Shown here piece after piece: positions 49,511 to 58,630 of a DNA stretch of 64,000 nt (positions within the stretch are counted from its first letter, which is position 1; every line of letters begins with the position of its first letter). The notes under the pieces were generated by a model. It worked only from the letters and a program-made list of their open reading frames with translations. It made no database searches and had not been told where the DNA came from. The stretch covers positions 62,001 through 126,000 of the forward strand of contig NZ_JAJCVI010000007.1 of NCBI RefSeq assembly GCF_020567525.1, read 5' to 3'. This stretch comes from Halorubellus salinus (lineage in GTDB: Archaea; Halobacteriota; Halobacteria; Halobacteriales; Natrialbaceae). Both the position numbers and the translations under genes were made by a program.

Positions 49511-52027
49511 TCAATCCTGTGCGACGCCCGTGGGCGTTGGCTCGGTGGTGACGGTGCCGGGGGCGTACCGACTCCAGAGCACGAGGAGGCTCGGGAGCAC
49601 GAGCACGCTCACGGCGAACGCGGTGGTCAGTGCGACGACGACGATGGCACCGAAGCTCTGCAGCTGGGGGTGCGGGACGAGCGTGATCGTGGCGAGCGCG
49701 CCGACGGACGTGAGGGTGCTACCGAGGAGCGCGCCGCCGGTGCCGGTGACGGCTGCCTCGAGGGCCTCGTACGTGCCCGCGCCCTCGCGGCGTTCGTCGG
49801 CGTACCGGTCGCCGACGTGGATGTTGTAGTCGATACCGAGCCCGATGACGAGACTCATGAGCAACGCGGTCAGGAGCGTCAGCGGTATCGACAGCAGGTA
49901 CATGCCGCCGACGACGAGGCCGAGCACGAGCGCGATGGGGACCGCGACCACCAGCCCGAGCGTGGCGCTCCCGTGCATGTACCGGAACACGCCAGCGAGC
50001 GTGAGCGCGATGGCGGCGAGCGCGACCGCCATCGTCGTGAGGATGCCGTCGACGATGGCGCCCAGGATCGCCTCGTTCACCGCGAACGACCCCGCCACGG
50101 TCGCGGTCCGCCCGCTCCCGTCACCGGCCATGATGGCGGCGCTCTCGTCGAGGTCGGCGACGACCGCGTCGGCGTTCGCGTAGTCCGCATCGAGCGACAG
50201 CGACACCAGCAGGGACTGGTACTCGCCGTCCTCGCGCGCAACGACGCGACTCGCGAGGTCGCTATCGGCCTCGTAGAGCGCATCGTAGACGCGCTCGAGG
50301 TCGCGGTCCGGGATCCCGTCGTCGTCGGTATCCGTCTCGGCGACGACGGCCGCCAGGTCGTCGTCGCGAGCGGCGACCGCCTGGACGACCGTCACCGGCG
50401 ACGTGACCGCGGGGCTCCCCGTCCCGTCGACGAGGAGGTCGCGGTCCCGGACGTCCTCGACCCCGCGCTGCACGGCGTCGAGCGTCCCGTCGCTCGTCAC
50501 GTCACCCTCGACGAGTATCGGCTCCTGGAACGCGGCGTCCGCGCTCGCGGGCTGGTAGACGTCCTCGACGTGATCGCTCCGGGCGGCGACCGGATGCGTC
50601 TCCCACCCCAGCGGCCCGGGCAACTGCTGCTTCCACTCGGCGACGTCGCCGTCGCTCTGCTGGTAGCTCTCCTCGTCGAGCCCGACCCACGCAGCGCCGC
50701 CGACGGCGCCGACGAGGACGGCGACGACGAGCACCACCGGCGCGCCGCGACGCGCGAGCGTCACCAGCCGCCCGAGCACGGGCTTCAGGAAGCGCCCGTG
50801 ACCGAGCGGAGCCTTCCGCCGGTCGACGCCGACGTGCTCGAGGAGGCCGTCGATACCGATCTTGAGGGCGGGCACGACGGTGAGGAAGATGACGAGCGCG
50901 GAGGCGACGCCGAGCGTGATGGAGACGCCGAGGTTCCGGATGAGCGGCAGTGGGCTCGAGAGGTTCGCGAGGAACCCGATGGCGGCGGTGACGGTGACGA
51001 GGACGAGCGCGGTCGCGATACGGGTGACGGAGCGATGCATCGGCGCGCGGATGCCCTCGTCGTCGGTGCGGTGTTCCCGATACCTGTTGAAGACGTGGAA
51101 CCCGAAGTCGATGCTGAGGCCGGCGATGAGGACGACCGGGATGACGGTGATGGCGCCGGCGGCGACACCGAGCCAGCCGAGCAAGCCGATCATCCAGAGG
51201 ACCGAGAGCGTGACGCCGACCATCCCGACGACGACGTCGACGAGGTCGCGGTACGCGAACCCGAGGACGACGACGATGAACGCGAGCGCCACGGGCACGA
51301 CGAGTTCGAGCATCTCGCCGAAGAAGTGACTGCTGTAGGCGTTCCACGCGTGACTGTTCAGCACGAAGAACCCGCTTTCGGCGCGCTCGGTTGCCTGCTG
51401 GTAGAGCGCGGCGGTCGCATTGTCGAGCGTGGGCTCGCTGACGCTGGTGTCGAGCGTGACGAGCATCCTGCGGTCGGTCGCCGTCGCCGAGGCGTCGTGG
51501 TCGGCGGGCAGGTATCGCGCTGCTCGGGGGTCCTCGGCGAGCGTGCGCTCGACGAGCGCCTCGACGTCGCTGGAACTGGTCGCTTCCAGCGCGTCGATCT
51601 GCTCGCTGAGGGTCGCGTTGGGCGTCCCGGCCGCGCGGACGGCGACGAGATTGGAGAACCCGTGGATGCCGTCCTCGTGGAGCGCGCGAGCGACGGTTGC
51701 GTTCTCGCGTATCGTCTGCTGGTATCGGAGTCCGGCGAGCAGCGATTGCTTCGAGAGGGCGTTGCCGTCCTCGCGTTGGACGTAGACCGGTTCAACGGTA
51801 CGGTTCGGGGTGTCGTCGGTTCGTGCGAACTGCTCCTGGATGGTCTGGGAGGTCTGGACGCGGTCGAGGTGGTCGAACGCGTCGGCGTCCGCGCTCGCCT
51901 GACTCCCGGTGTCGACCATCGGGACGCCAGCGACGACCACGGCCGAGAGGAGGACCATCGCAAGGAGCGTGAGGCGAGTGTGTTCGGTCACGAACCCGAC
52001 CAGGGTCGCTAATCTATCTCGTGACAT
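49511..52027 (-). CDS. RND-superfamily (MMPL-type) exporter
   Basis: An 838-residue transporter from the ATG at 52027 (MSRDRLATLVGFV). It has two repeats of one membrane helix, a large external domain and five membrane helices, giving about twelve helices. The second helix group of each half carries small-residue motifs (FGFHVFNRYREHR after SIDFG; IGLGIDYNIHVGDRYADER near the end) typical of the hydrophobe/amphiphile efflux and MMPL families. Proton-driven export of lipids or hydrophobic compounds is the usual role. A relative, cut by the window edge, lies at 62984. Confidence 0.92.
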   Translation of the reverse strand: MSRDRLATLVGFVTEHTRLTLLAMVLLSAVVVAGVPMVDTGSQASADADAFDHLDRVQTSQTIQEQFARTDDTPNRTVEPVYVQREDGNALSKQSLLAGLRYQQTIRENATVARALHEDGIHGFSNLVAVRAAGTPNATLSEQIDALEATSSSDVEALVERTLAEDPRAARYLPADHDASATATDRRMLVTLDTSVSEPTLDNATAALYQQATERAESGFFVLNSHAWNAYSSHFFGEMLELVVPVALAFIVVVLGFAYRDLVDVVVGMVGVTLSVLWMIGLLGWLGVAAGAITVIPVVLIAGLSIDFGFHVFNRYREHRTDDEGIRAPMHRSVTRIATALVLVTVTAAIGFLANLSSPLPLIRNLGVSITLGVASALVIFLTVVPALKIGIDGLLEHVGVDRRKAPLGHGRFLKPVLGRLVTLARRGAPVVLVVAVLVGAVGGAAWVGLDEESYQQSDGDVAEWKQQLPGPLGWETHPVAARSDHVEDVYQPASADAAFQEPILVEGDVTSDGTLDAVQRGVEDVRDRDLLVDGTGSPAVTSPVTVVQAVAARDDDLAAVVAETDTDDDGIPDRDLERVYDALYEADSDLASRVVAREDGEYQSLLVSLSLDADYANADAVVADLDESAAIMAGDGSGRTATVAGSFAVNEAILGAIVDGILTTMAVALAAIALTLAGVFRYMHGSATLGLVVAVPIALVLGLVVGGMYLLSIPLTLLTALLMSLVIGLGIDYNIHVGDRYADERREGAGTYEALEAAVTGTGGALLGSTLTSVGALATITLVPHPQLQSFGAIVVVALTTAFAVSVLVLPSLLVLWSRYAPGTVTTEPTPTGVAQD

Positions 52028-52275
52028 CGGTCGCTGTAGCACTGCGTTCGCCCGCACCCGGGTTATCAATGTGCGCAGGGTTGCGGGGCCAACAACCCCG
52101 CAGAAGATATAAGTAGAGTAACCATCCGGTATGGAAGAACACATCGACTCCAAGCGAGCGTCCACCCAAGCCACCGGCGCACGGCGACGAGTCGCTGGGC
52201 GGAAGAACGGTCCAGCACTTCACGCAAAAAAGATGCGTCAGCGACCTCCCGGCGCAATCCGGCCGTCGAGGACAG

Positions 52276-52515
52276 TTACTCTTTGAGTTGCACCTCGTCG
52301 TCGGTGATTCGGTCGATTCGTCGGGATTCGAGCAGGTAATCGTCCGCCTCCTTCTCACCCCACCCGAGTTTCGACCGAATGGAATCCGTGATCCCCGCGT
52401 CCGGGTCGACGTACGCCGTCCCGTTCCTGACCTCCTTGATCATCCCGACCTTGTCGCCCTTCGCGTTCACGACCCGCTTCCCTTCGTCATCGTCCGAGAT
52501 GTTTGTTCGTTCCAT
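52276..52515 (-). CDS. PRC-barrel-like small protein
   Basis: A 79-residue protein (MERTNISDDDEGKRVVNA) with a PRC-barrel-type beta core (GKRVVNAKGDKVGMIKEVRNG, then TAYVDPD) and a C-terminal charged helix ending DRITDDEVQLKE. Such small PRC-like proteins are frequent in haloarchaea. Roles in RNA or membrane binding have been guessed but are unproven. An upstream extension of the frame is not credible. Confidence 0.8.
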   Translation of the reverse strand: MERTNISDDDEGKRVVNAKGDKVGMIKEVRNGTAYVDPDAGITDSIRSKLGWGEKEADDYLLESRRIDRITDDEVQLKE

Positions 52516-52727
52516 TGCATCCCACCGAACGGAACCCGCGAGGATTGTTATGAAGCTCGTATCCTCGCCAGGAGCCAGTAACACCCCGTTTCCCGACAGC
52601 AAGCCGCCACGACCACTGCACTCTCCGGCAGGAATCCACCGAACCGCACGATGGAAGAGCGACCGCCGGATGGACGAGCGACCGCCCGACTCGAACACCG
52701 TGCGCTCGTCGCGTCACAGGAGTCAGG

Positions 52728-53516
52728 TTAGCTCGACCGGGCCGCTTCGAGCCACCCGGTGACGGTCTGTTCGAGCGCGCCGGTCGTGCTCCCGAGGTTC
52801 AGCAGCTGATAGCCGTTCGCCGCCTTCTCGGCGACGTCGTCCATCCCGAACCCGAGCCCTGCTACGGGTACGCCCGCCTCGATTGCCTTCGACCGAACCG
52901 TCTCCTCCGCCTTCACGACGCTCGGATGATTGATCTCACCCGGGTACCCGAGCGATACCGACAGGTCGAGCGGCCCGACGAAGACGAATCCGAGCTCCGG
53001 TACCGCGAGGATGTCGTCCAGATTCTCGATGGCCGTCTCTGTCTCGATGGTGACACCGACGAGCGTCTCCTTGTCTTCGGTGGCGACGTACTCGTCGGCC
53101 AGTCCCCAGCGGCGAGCGCGCGGCGACCCCAGCCCCCGGTCACCGGGAGCGTCGTCGTACCTGAACCGACCGGCCCGTACCGCGGCGCGGACCTCGTCGG
53201 CGGTGTCGACGCGCGGCAGGAACACGTTTCTCGCGCCGAGGTCCAGCGCCTTCCGGACCAGCGTCGGGTCCGTGTCGGGTAATCGAACGAGCACCTCGAC
53301 GTCGGTTCGTTCCGCAGCACGAAGCAGGTCCTCCATCTGGCGGGCGTCCCACGGGTCCGGCCCGCCGTGTTCGAGATCCAACCAGATGAAGTCGACGCCG
53401 AGCTCGCCGAAGAACTCCACGAGCGTCGGACTGTACGTGTTGTCGAGTACTCCGAACGCGACGTCTCCGGCGTCCAGCGTCGTGGCGAGGTCGTTCGCGG
53501 GTTGTGACGCCGTCAT
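52728..53516 (-). CDS. HpcH/HpaI-family aldolase
   Basis: A 262-residue aldolase of the HpcH/HpaI family, which cleaves or forms 2-oxo acids by a metal-dependent reaction. Marks are FGVLDNTYSPTLVEFFGELG then FIWLDLEHGGPDP (catalytic His near residue 52), VLVRLPDTDPTLVRKALDLG then ARNVFLPRVDTADE (Arg and metal region near 75-105), VGVTIETETAIENLDDI (metal Glu near 158) and VFVGPLDLSVSLGYPGE (Asp near 182). Length is normal. I use the ATG at 53516 because the upstream frame (Arg-rich) is not protein-like. Confidence 0.9.
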   Translation of the reverse strand: MTASQPANDLATTLDAGDVAFGVLDNTYSPTLVEFFGELGVDFIWLDLEHGGPDPWDARQMEDLLRAAERTDVEVLVRLPDTDPTLVRKALDLGARNVFLPRVDTADEVRAAVRAGRFRYDDAPGDRGLGSPRARRWGLADEYVATEDKETLVGVTIETETAIENLDDILAVPELGFVFVGPLDLSVSLGYPGEINHPSVVKAEETVRSKAIEAGVPVAGLGFGMDDVAEKAANGYQLLNLGSTTGALEQTVTGWLEAARSS

Positions 53517-53709
53517 CGCTCTCCAGCCCCCGCACTGCCGACCGCAGCCTGCGTTCGACCGCCGACGATTCGTCCTGTCGACTCCTCTGCGCCGGACTGC
53601 TGGAGTCGTTTGTTGCCCGCCTCGGTCCGCTCGGGTCCATTCATGTAACCACAACGGTCCTCCTACACCACGGCCACGCCCATAATTAGGTGGCGCGTAC
53701 CACGGGTTC

Positions 53710-54921
53710 TCACCCGCCGAGCCACCACCCGTACAGTTGCGTCTGCTCGTCGTCGCTCGGTCGCTTCTTCGATTGCCCGTACGTCTTCCCTTTGAGGAGC
53801 TGTCGTTCGACCGCGTTCGCTGCGAGCCGCAGCGCGTGCGCGGCACCGTATCCCTCTCCGTCGGCGGTGAAGTACCCGCGGTCGGTGGTCAATCGAATCC
53901 GTGCTTCCACGAGCGGGACGCCGCGGGTCTGTTCCGTTCGTTCCTCGAGTTCGATGCTGGCCTTGATGAGGGTCATCTCGCCGTACTTCGAGGTCATGCC
54001 TTCGATGAGCGCGGCGACGTCGTCGTAGTTCATGCCCTCCAGCAGGTCGAGGCCGAACACTTGGACGGCGTTCCGGTCGTCGCGCTCCCAGGTGAGCGCG
54101 TCGATGACGTCCGTCTTCGTGATGATACCGATGGGGTCGTCGGTGTCGTCGTCGGTGACCACGAGCGAGGAGATCTCCCGTTCGAACATCGTCGCCACGA
54201 CCGTGTCCAGCGGTGCGCTCCGGTTGACCGTCGCGACCTCGTCGGACATCAGGTTCCGGACGGGGATGTCGAGCATCCGGTCGGAATCGCCCTCGCGAGC
54301 GCCGGCGCCACTCCGGTTTTGCCCGCCGCCACGGCCGCGGCCACCGAAGTCGCCCGACGACCCGCCCTGGCTCTTGGTGCCGCCGCGCGTCGTGAAGTCG
54401 ATGACGTCGTACAGGCTCAGCATCCCCGTCAGCTCTGTCTCGTCGACGACCGGGAGGTGAGCGATGCCGGCTTCTCGGAGTAGGTTGAGTGCTTTCCCGA
54501 TCGTGGTCTCGGGTGTCGCACTGATCAGGTCCGAGGTGTACGCGTCCTCGACGGTCGCCGCGTCGAGGAACGGCCGGACCGCTTCGAGGACGGCGTCGCC
54601 GGTCACCACGCCGAACACCTGGTCGCTGTCGAGCACGGGCAGGGTCTTGGCGTCGCTCCCGATCATGAGTCGGGCGACTTCGCGGACGTCCTCCGTGCGG
54701 TCGACGGTGGGGACGTGCTGGACCTGCGAGCCGACCTTTGCAGACGGCTGGTTCGACGAAGACGCCAGCTGTCGGCGGCTGACGAGGCCGCGGTACTCGT
54801 CGCCGTCCGTGACGACGACGGCATCGAGCTCTTGGTTCTCGAACGCACCAGCGACCTTCGAGAGCGGTGCCCCGATATCGAACTCGGTGAATCTCGTTGA
54901 AAGTATCTCTGAAATGTCCAT
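53710..54921 (-). CDS. Four-CBS protein with C-terminal HPF/S30EA-like domain
   Basis: A 403-residue protein with two CBS pairs (about 1-180 and 215-285). They are separated by a Gly/Arg-rich linker (SGDFGGRGRGGGQNRSG), and CBS marks such as MLSLYDVIDF and IGIITKTDVIDAL are visible. The C-terminal part (about 290-390: EMTLIKASIELEERTEQTRGVPL and YGAAHALRLAANAVERQLLKGK) looks like the ribosome-hibernation HPF/S30EA fold. CBS pairs bind adenosine nucleotides, so the protein could couple energy state to ribosome dormancy. The combination is known in haloarchaea but its function is not established. Confidence 0.85.
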   Translation of the reverse strand: MDISEILSTRFTEFDIGAPLSKVAGAFENQELDAVVVTDGDEYRGLVSRRQLASSSNQPSAKVGSQVQHVPTVDRTEDVREVARLMIGSDAKTLPVLDSDQVFGVVTGDAVLEAVRPFLDAATVEDAYTSDLISATPETTIGKALNLLREAGIAHLPVVDETELTGMLSLYDVIDFTTRGGTKSQGGSSGDFGGRGRGGGQNRSGAGAREGDSDRMLDIPVRNLMSDEVATVNRSAPLDTVVATMFEREISSLVVTDDDTDDPIGIITKTDVIDALTWERDDRNAVQVFGLDLLEGMNYDDVAALIEGMTSKYGEMTLIKASIELEERTEQTRGVPLVEARIRLTTDRGYFTADGEGYGAAHALRLAANAVERQLLKGKTYGQSKKRPSDDEQTQLYGWWLGG

Positions 54922-55078
54922 GCGTGATTCAATAGAAAGAGGGGAGCCAGACGGTTATGGTTACGCATCGTTTACATCTGGAAGTGGGGGTAACGTGGAT
55001 GCAAAAGCGGATACAACGCTCGTGTCAGCACCCGTCTCGTTAAATCCGCCCAATATCCAGTAACGAGCCGCATTCTCC

Positions 55079-56500
55079 CTACTGCGCCGTCTCGAACTCG
55101 AACCGGGTTCCGCCGTCGGTTCCGTCGGACACGGTCACCTCCCATCCGTGGGCTTCCACGATCCGTTTGACGATCGCCAGTCCGAACCCGGTCCCGTCGG
55201 GCGCGGACGATTCCCCCGGTTCGAAGACGTCCTCGCGCATCTCGACTGGAATCCCCGGGCCATCGTCCTCGACGTACAGGCCCCGTTCGCCGTTCTGACC
55301 GACGCGGACGGTCACGTCCGAGCCACCGTGCTCGATAGCGTTCCGGAACAGGTTCTCGAAGACGTGCCGTAGTCGTTCCGCGTCGCCCTGGAACGTCATC
55401 TCGTCGACGATCTCGATGCTCGCGTCCTCGGTGTCCACCGTCGCCCAGCATCTTCCGACGAGGTCGGTCAAACTGACGGACTCCGTCTCACTTATGCTAT
55501 CGCCCTGGCGAGCGAGCATCAACGTGTCCTCCACGATCGCCTCCATCCGGTCGAGTGACTCCCGGAGCGGGTCGAGGTGACTGCTGTCGGTCTGCTCGGC
55601 GAGGAGCGCGGCACGACCCTTTGCGACGGTGAGCGGGTTCCGCAAGTCGTGCGAGATGACGCCAGCGAACTCGTCGAGGCGCTCGTTCTGTTGCCGTAAT
55701 CGCCGTTCCCGTTCGACGCGCTCGGTCACGTTCCGAGTGATGCCTACGAGGCGCGTGATGTCGCCGTCGGTGACTACCGGCGCGAGCTTCGTCTGCCAGA
55801 AGCGAGCTCGTTCGTTGACCGGCAGTTCTTCTTGATACGATATCGGCGTGCCAGCGTTGATACAGCGGTGGTAGTTCGCTTCGAGTGTCGCGCCCTGCTC
55901 GTCGCCGAACACCTCTCGTGGTGTCTGGCCGCGTACCTCCTCGGTCGTGATGCCGGTGTTCTCCTCGTAGGACGGGCTGAGTCGTTCGAACTCGAACCGG
56001 GCGTCCTCACCGTCCCGTTCGACGTTGATGAGGAAGATGGCGTCCTCGACGTTGTTCAAGATCGCCTCGTACTCGTCGGCGAGGGCCTGCGCTTCGACCT
56101 CGTACTGTTTCCGCTCGGTGATATCCCGGCTACTGAGCAGGATTCCGTCGACGACACCGTCGTCGAGGCGATTCCGAAGCGTGGCCTCGATCCACCGCCA
56201 GGACCCGTCCGCGTGCCGGAACCGGACTTCGACGGATTCGGAGACCGACGGGTTCGATAGCACCGTGTCCATCGCTTCGACGTTCCGGTCCCGGTCGTCG
56301 GGGTGGACGAACTCGCGTCCTTTGCGACCGATCAACTCCTCGGGGTCGTGGCCCAATACGCGTTCGACGGCCGGGCTGACGTAGGTAATCCGCCCGTCGG
56401 TGTCGGTGACCGTGACGAGGTCGTTCACCTCCGCGACGAGCGTCCGATACCATTCGGTCCGGTCTGTCTCCCGTTCCTCGGGGACGACGTCGTCTTTCAT
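55079..56500 (-). CDS. PAS-domain histidine kinase
   Basis: A 473-residue histidine kinase from the ATG at 56500 (MKDDVVPEERETDRTEW). PAS 1 (about 20-130) ends LSSRDITERKQYEVE, and PAS 2 (about 140-260) ends VGITRNVTERVERER. The HisKA helix has the phospho-acceptor in FAGVISHDLRNPLTVAKGRA (near 278). The ATPase part has N box NLFRNAIEHGG, G1 YVEDDGPGIP and G2 GTGFGLAIVKRIV. There is no membrane segment, so it is a soluble sensor. No response regulator gene lies nearby. The upstream region contains a 23-bp tandem repeat. Confidence 0.92.
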   Translation of the reverse strand: MKDDVVPEERETDRTEWYRTLVAEVNDLVTVTDTDGRITYVSPAVERVLGHDPEELIGRKGREFVHPDDRDRNVEAMDTVLSNPSVSESVEVRFRHADGSWRWIEATLRNRLDDGVVDGILLSSRDITERKQYEVEAQALADEYEAILNNVEDAIFLINVERDGEDARFEFERLSPSYEENTGITTEEVRGQTPREVFGDEQGATLEANYHRCINAGTPISYQEELPVNERARFWQTKLAPVVTDGDITRLVGITRNVTERVERERRLRQQNERLDEFAGVISHDLRNPLTVAKGRAALLAEQTDSSHLDPLRESLDRMEAIVEDTLMLARQGDSISETESVSLTDLVGRCWATVDTEDASIEIVDEMTFQGDAERLRHVFENLFRNAIEHGGSDVTVRVGQNGERGLYVEDDGPGIPVEMREDVFEPGESSAPDGTGFGLAIVKRIVEAHGWEVTVSDGTDGGTRFEFETAQ

Positions 56501-56811
56501 TGGTCGTAGTACGGACAGACGGTACAAAAGTGGCCCTACCCTGCAAGATTGTCGGTGGCCAGCACGCAGGAGTGTCGAGGGTCGGCTTGCAGGATGGTGG
56601 AGGGCCGGCACGCATGAGGGTCGAGGGTCGGCTTGCAGGATGGTCGAGGGCTGGCACGCAGGCGGGTCGGTGGCTGGCGCGGTGGTCGTAGCGACTCCAC
56701 ACGGCAATCCGAAGCTAGTAACCGGACTCCTATGGAAAACAGATACTATTATCTTGAGACTCCCAAATAAGAAAAAGTTATTATATTTGGCAGCAGATTT
56801 GTTAATCACGC
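56501..56811. promoter_or_regulatory. Divergent promoter region between kinase and cobalt transporter operon
   Basis: The right part is AT-rich. TTATTATATT at 56779-56788 lies about 30 bases before the cbiM ATG and is a clear TATA box for a leaderless transcript. The left part contains the 23-bp repeats. No riboswitch-like fold typical of cobalamin control is evident. Confidence 0.6.
56550..56687. repeat. 23-bp tandem repeat upstream of the kinase gene
   Basis: Six consecutive 23-base units start at 56550, 56573, 56596, 56619, 56642 and 56665. Two unit types alternate, one ending GGCTTGCAGGAT-like and one CAGCACGCAGGAG-like. This gives a 46-base higher-order period. A partial unit precedes them. 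It lies 49 bases from the kinase start and may carry several copies of a protein-binding site, or may simply be a minisatellite. Confidence 0.75.
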
Positions 56812-57492
56812 ATGGCGCACATCCACCTCGGAGAAGGGTCGTTCCCACTGTGGGCACTGGTACTCTGGACGCTACTCGGCGCCGGACTCGTCGGCGTCGC
56901 AGTGTACCGCATCCGCAAGGGCGGCATCAAGACACACCAGGTCGCGCTCGCGGGCATCGCCGCCGCAGCGAGCTTCGCGATCTTCCAGCTGAACATCCCC
57001 GTCTGGGGCGGTATCCACATGAACCTCACCGGCCTCGTCGGCATCCTCGCCGGCCCGCTGCTCGGCGCACTCATCGCACTCGTCGTGAACATCTTCTCGG
57101 CCGCACTCGGCCACGGCGCCGTCGGCCTCCTCGGCGCGAACACGCTCGTCAACGCGAGCGAAGCCATCGTCGCCTACTACGCGTTCAGGACCCTGCTGCG
57201 GTTGGACTGGGACGTCTTCCCCGCGGGCGCCAGCGCCGCCACCGTCGGCCTCTCCGCAGGCGCCGTCCTGATGGGCGCGATCATCGTCGTCAGCGGCGTC
57301 AACGGCAGCGCGCTGCCACGCGGTGACCTGACGATCGCCGTCGCCGGCCTCGTCGGCCTCAACCTCGGCGTCGCCGTCATCGAGGGGGTCCTCACCGGGT
57401 TCATCGTCCAGTTCCTCGCGTCCGTCCGCCCCGACCTCGTCGGGCTCGCCGACCGCGACACGCAGGAGGAGCCGACCGGGGTGACCGCCTGA
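56812..57492 (+). CDS. cbiM: Cobalt ECF transporter, substrate-binding CbiM subunit
   Basis: A 226-residue CbiM-type membrane protein. It starts MAHIHLGEGSFPLWALV, where the N-terminal Met-x-His of the CbiM/NikM family normally takes part in metal binding. Here one residue is added (MAHIH). About six to seven membrane helices follow, with the family marks FQLNIPVWGGIHMNLTGLVG and ALGHGAVGLLGANTLVNA. Its stop overlaps the ATG of the next gene by one base. It is the first gene of the four-gene operon for uptake of Co2+ (or Ni2+), needed for cobalamin. Confidence 0.92.
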   Translation: MAHIHLGEGSFPLWALVLWTLLGAGLVGVAVYRIRKGGIKTHQVALAGIAAAASFAIFQLNIPVWGGIHMNLTGLVGILAGPLLGALIALVVNIFSAALGHGAVGLLGANTLVNASEAIVAYYAFRTLLRLDWDVFPAGASAATVGLSAGAVLMGAIIVVSGVNGSALPRGDLTIAVAGLVGLNLGVAVIEGVLTGFIVQFLASVRPDLVGLADRDTQEEPTGVTA

Positions 57493-57815
57493 TGCAGCGC
57501 TGGAAGCAGTACGGCGGCCTCGCCGGCCTCTTCGCGGCGTTCCTCGCGGCCGGCTACTGGGGCTTCACCGCGACCGGCGGCGCGCTCCCGTGGGCCAAGC
57601 GCTCCGCGAAAGCCCTCCAGCGCGGCGTCGAGGACGGCGGCGGCGCACTCGTCGACCTCGGCCGCGGCATCGTCGTCGCCGGCCCCATCCGCAACGGCGG
57701 GCTGTTGCTCGAGTTCGGCGCACTCGTCCTCCTCATGGCCGCGCTCGGTATCGGACTGTACGTCTACGTCGACCGCTACGGCGGCTTCGAGGACGGCGAA
57801 CGCCCCGCTCGATAA
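57492..57815 (+). CDS. cbiN: CbiN-like small membrane subunit
   Basis: A 107-residue protein with two membrane helices (about 7-27 and 70-93) and an external loop of about 40 residues, the layout of the CbiN/PDGLE-type component that assists CbiM in metal loading. The PDGLE motif itself is not recognisable, so the assignment rests mainly on position and topology. Its ATG overlaps the cbiM stop by one base, and cbiQ follows after two bases. Confidence 0.7.
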   Translation: MQRWKQYGGLAGLFAAFLAAGYWGFTATGGALPWAKRSAKALQRGVEDGGGALVDLGRGIVVAGPIRNGGLLLEFGALVLLMAALGIGLYVYVDRYGGFEDGERPAR

Positions 57816-57817
57816 CC

Positions 57818-58630
57818 GTGACGACACTCTCGAACCACGTCCCCGACCCGCGACTCGTCACGGCGTTCGCCGAGCGACGAGACGGGCCACTGCACCGCGT
57901 CAACCCCTGGACGAAGGTCGGTATCGTGGGCGCGCTCGCCCTCGCCGTCACGGTGTTCGACCGGCTCGCGCTCCTCGCCGGCCTCTACGGTGCCGTCCTC
58001 GTCGTCTACGGACTCGCGGGACTCCCGTACCGTCGGCTCGCTGGCTGGTACTCGCTCCCGTTGCTGTTCCTCGTCTCCGTCGCCGTCCCGCTGGCGTTCC
58101 TCGAACCGGGGACGTCGATCGGTGGCGCACTCCCAACGCCGCTCGGCGACCTCTCGGTCACATGGGCAGGACTCGTGCTCTTCGCCGAGCTCAGCTGTCG
58201 GTCGCTCACGGTCGTCACGTTCGCCCTGACGGCGTCGATGACCACGAAGTACACCGACGTCGCGTACGTGCTCGGGCGACTGCTCCCCCGCCCCATCGAC
58301 CAGATCGCGCTGCTCACCTACCGGTTCACGTTCGTCATGCTCGAGACGCTCGAGGACCTCGTGAAGGCCGCGCGCTCCCGCGGCGCGAACCTCTCGGAGT
58401 TCTGGTCGAACAAACGCCTGTACGCCAGGATCCTCGGCATGACGATGCTGTCGGCGATCGAGCAGTCAGAACGCCTCGTCAAGTCGATGGAAGCGCGTGG
58501 CTACGACGGCGACATCACGCTGTACGGCGACGTCTCACGACCGCCGTTCCACGAACTGTTCGTCGTGGCCGGGTCGTACGTCGCGGTCGTCGGCTACGCA
58601 GCGGTCGCGGTCTACGGGGTGGGACTGTGA
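57818..58630 (+). CDS. cbiQ: ECF transporter transmembrane subunit CbiQ
   Basis: A 270-residue T-component starting at the GTG at 57818 (TTLSNHVPDPRLVTAFAE), two bases after cbiN. It has about five membrane helices (FDRLALLAGLYGAVLVVYGL...). The coupling motif AARSRGANLSE near residue 185 and the second MEARGYDGDI near residue 225 (A-R-G motifs) contact the ATPase. Its stop overlaps the start of cbiO by three bases. Confidence 0.9.
   Translation: MTTLSNHVPDPRLVTAFAERRDGPLHRVNPWTKVGIVGALALAVTVFDRLALLAGLYGAVLVVYGLAGLPYRRLAGWYSLPLLFLVSVAVPLAFLEPGTSIGGALPTPLGDLSVTWAGLVLFAELSCRSLTVVTFALTASMTTKYTDVAYVLGRLLPRPIDQIALLTYRFTFVMLETLEDLVKAARSRGANLSEFWSNKRLYARILGMTMLSAIEQSERLVKSMEARGYDGDITLYGDVSRPPFHELFVVAGSYVAVVGYAAVAVYGVGL

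Noticed and set aside
49055-52012. Long open frame opposite the RND exporter
   Set aside because: The composition (runs of Arg, Asp, Gly, His) is that of a shadow frame. The minus strand encodes a well-formed membrane transporter.
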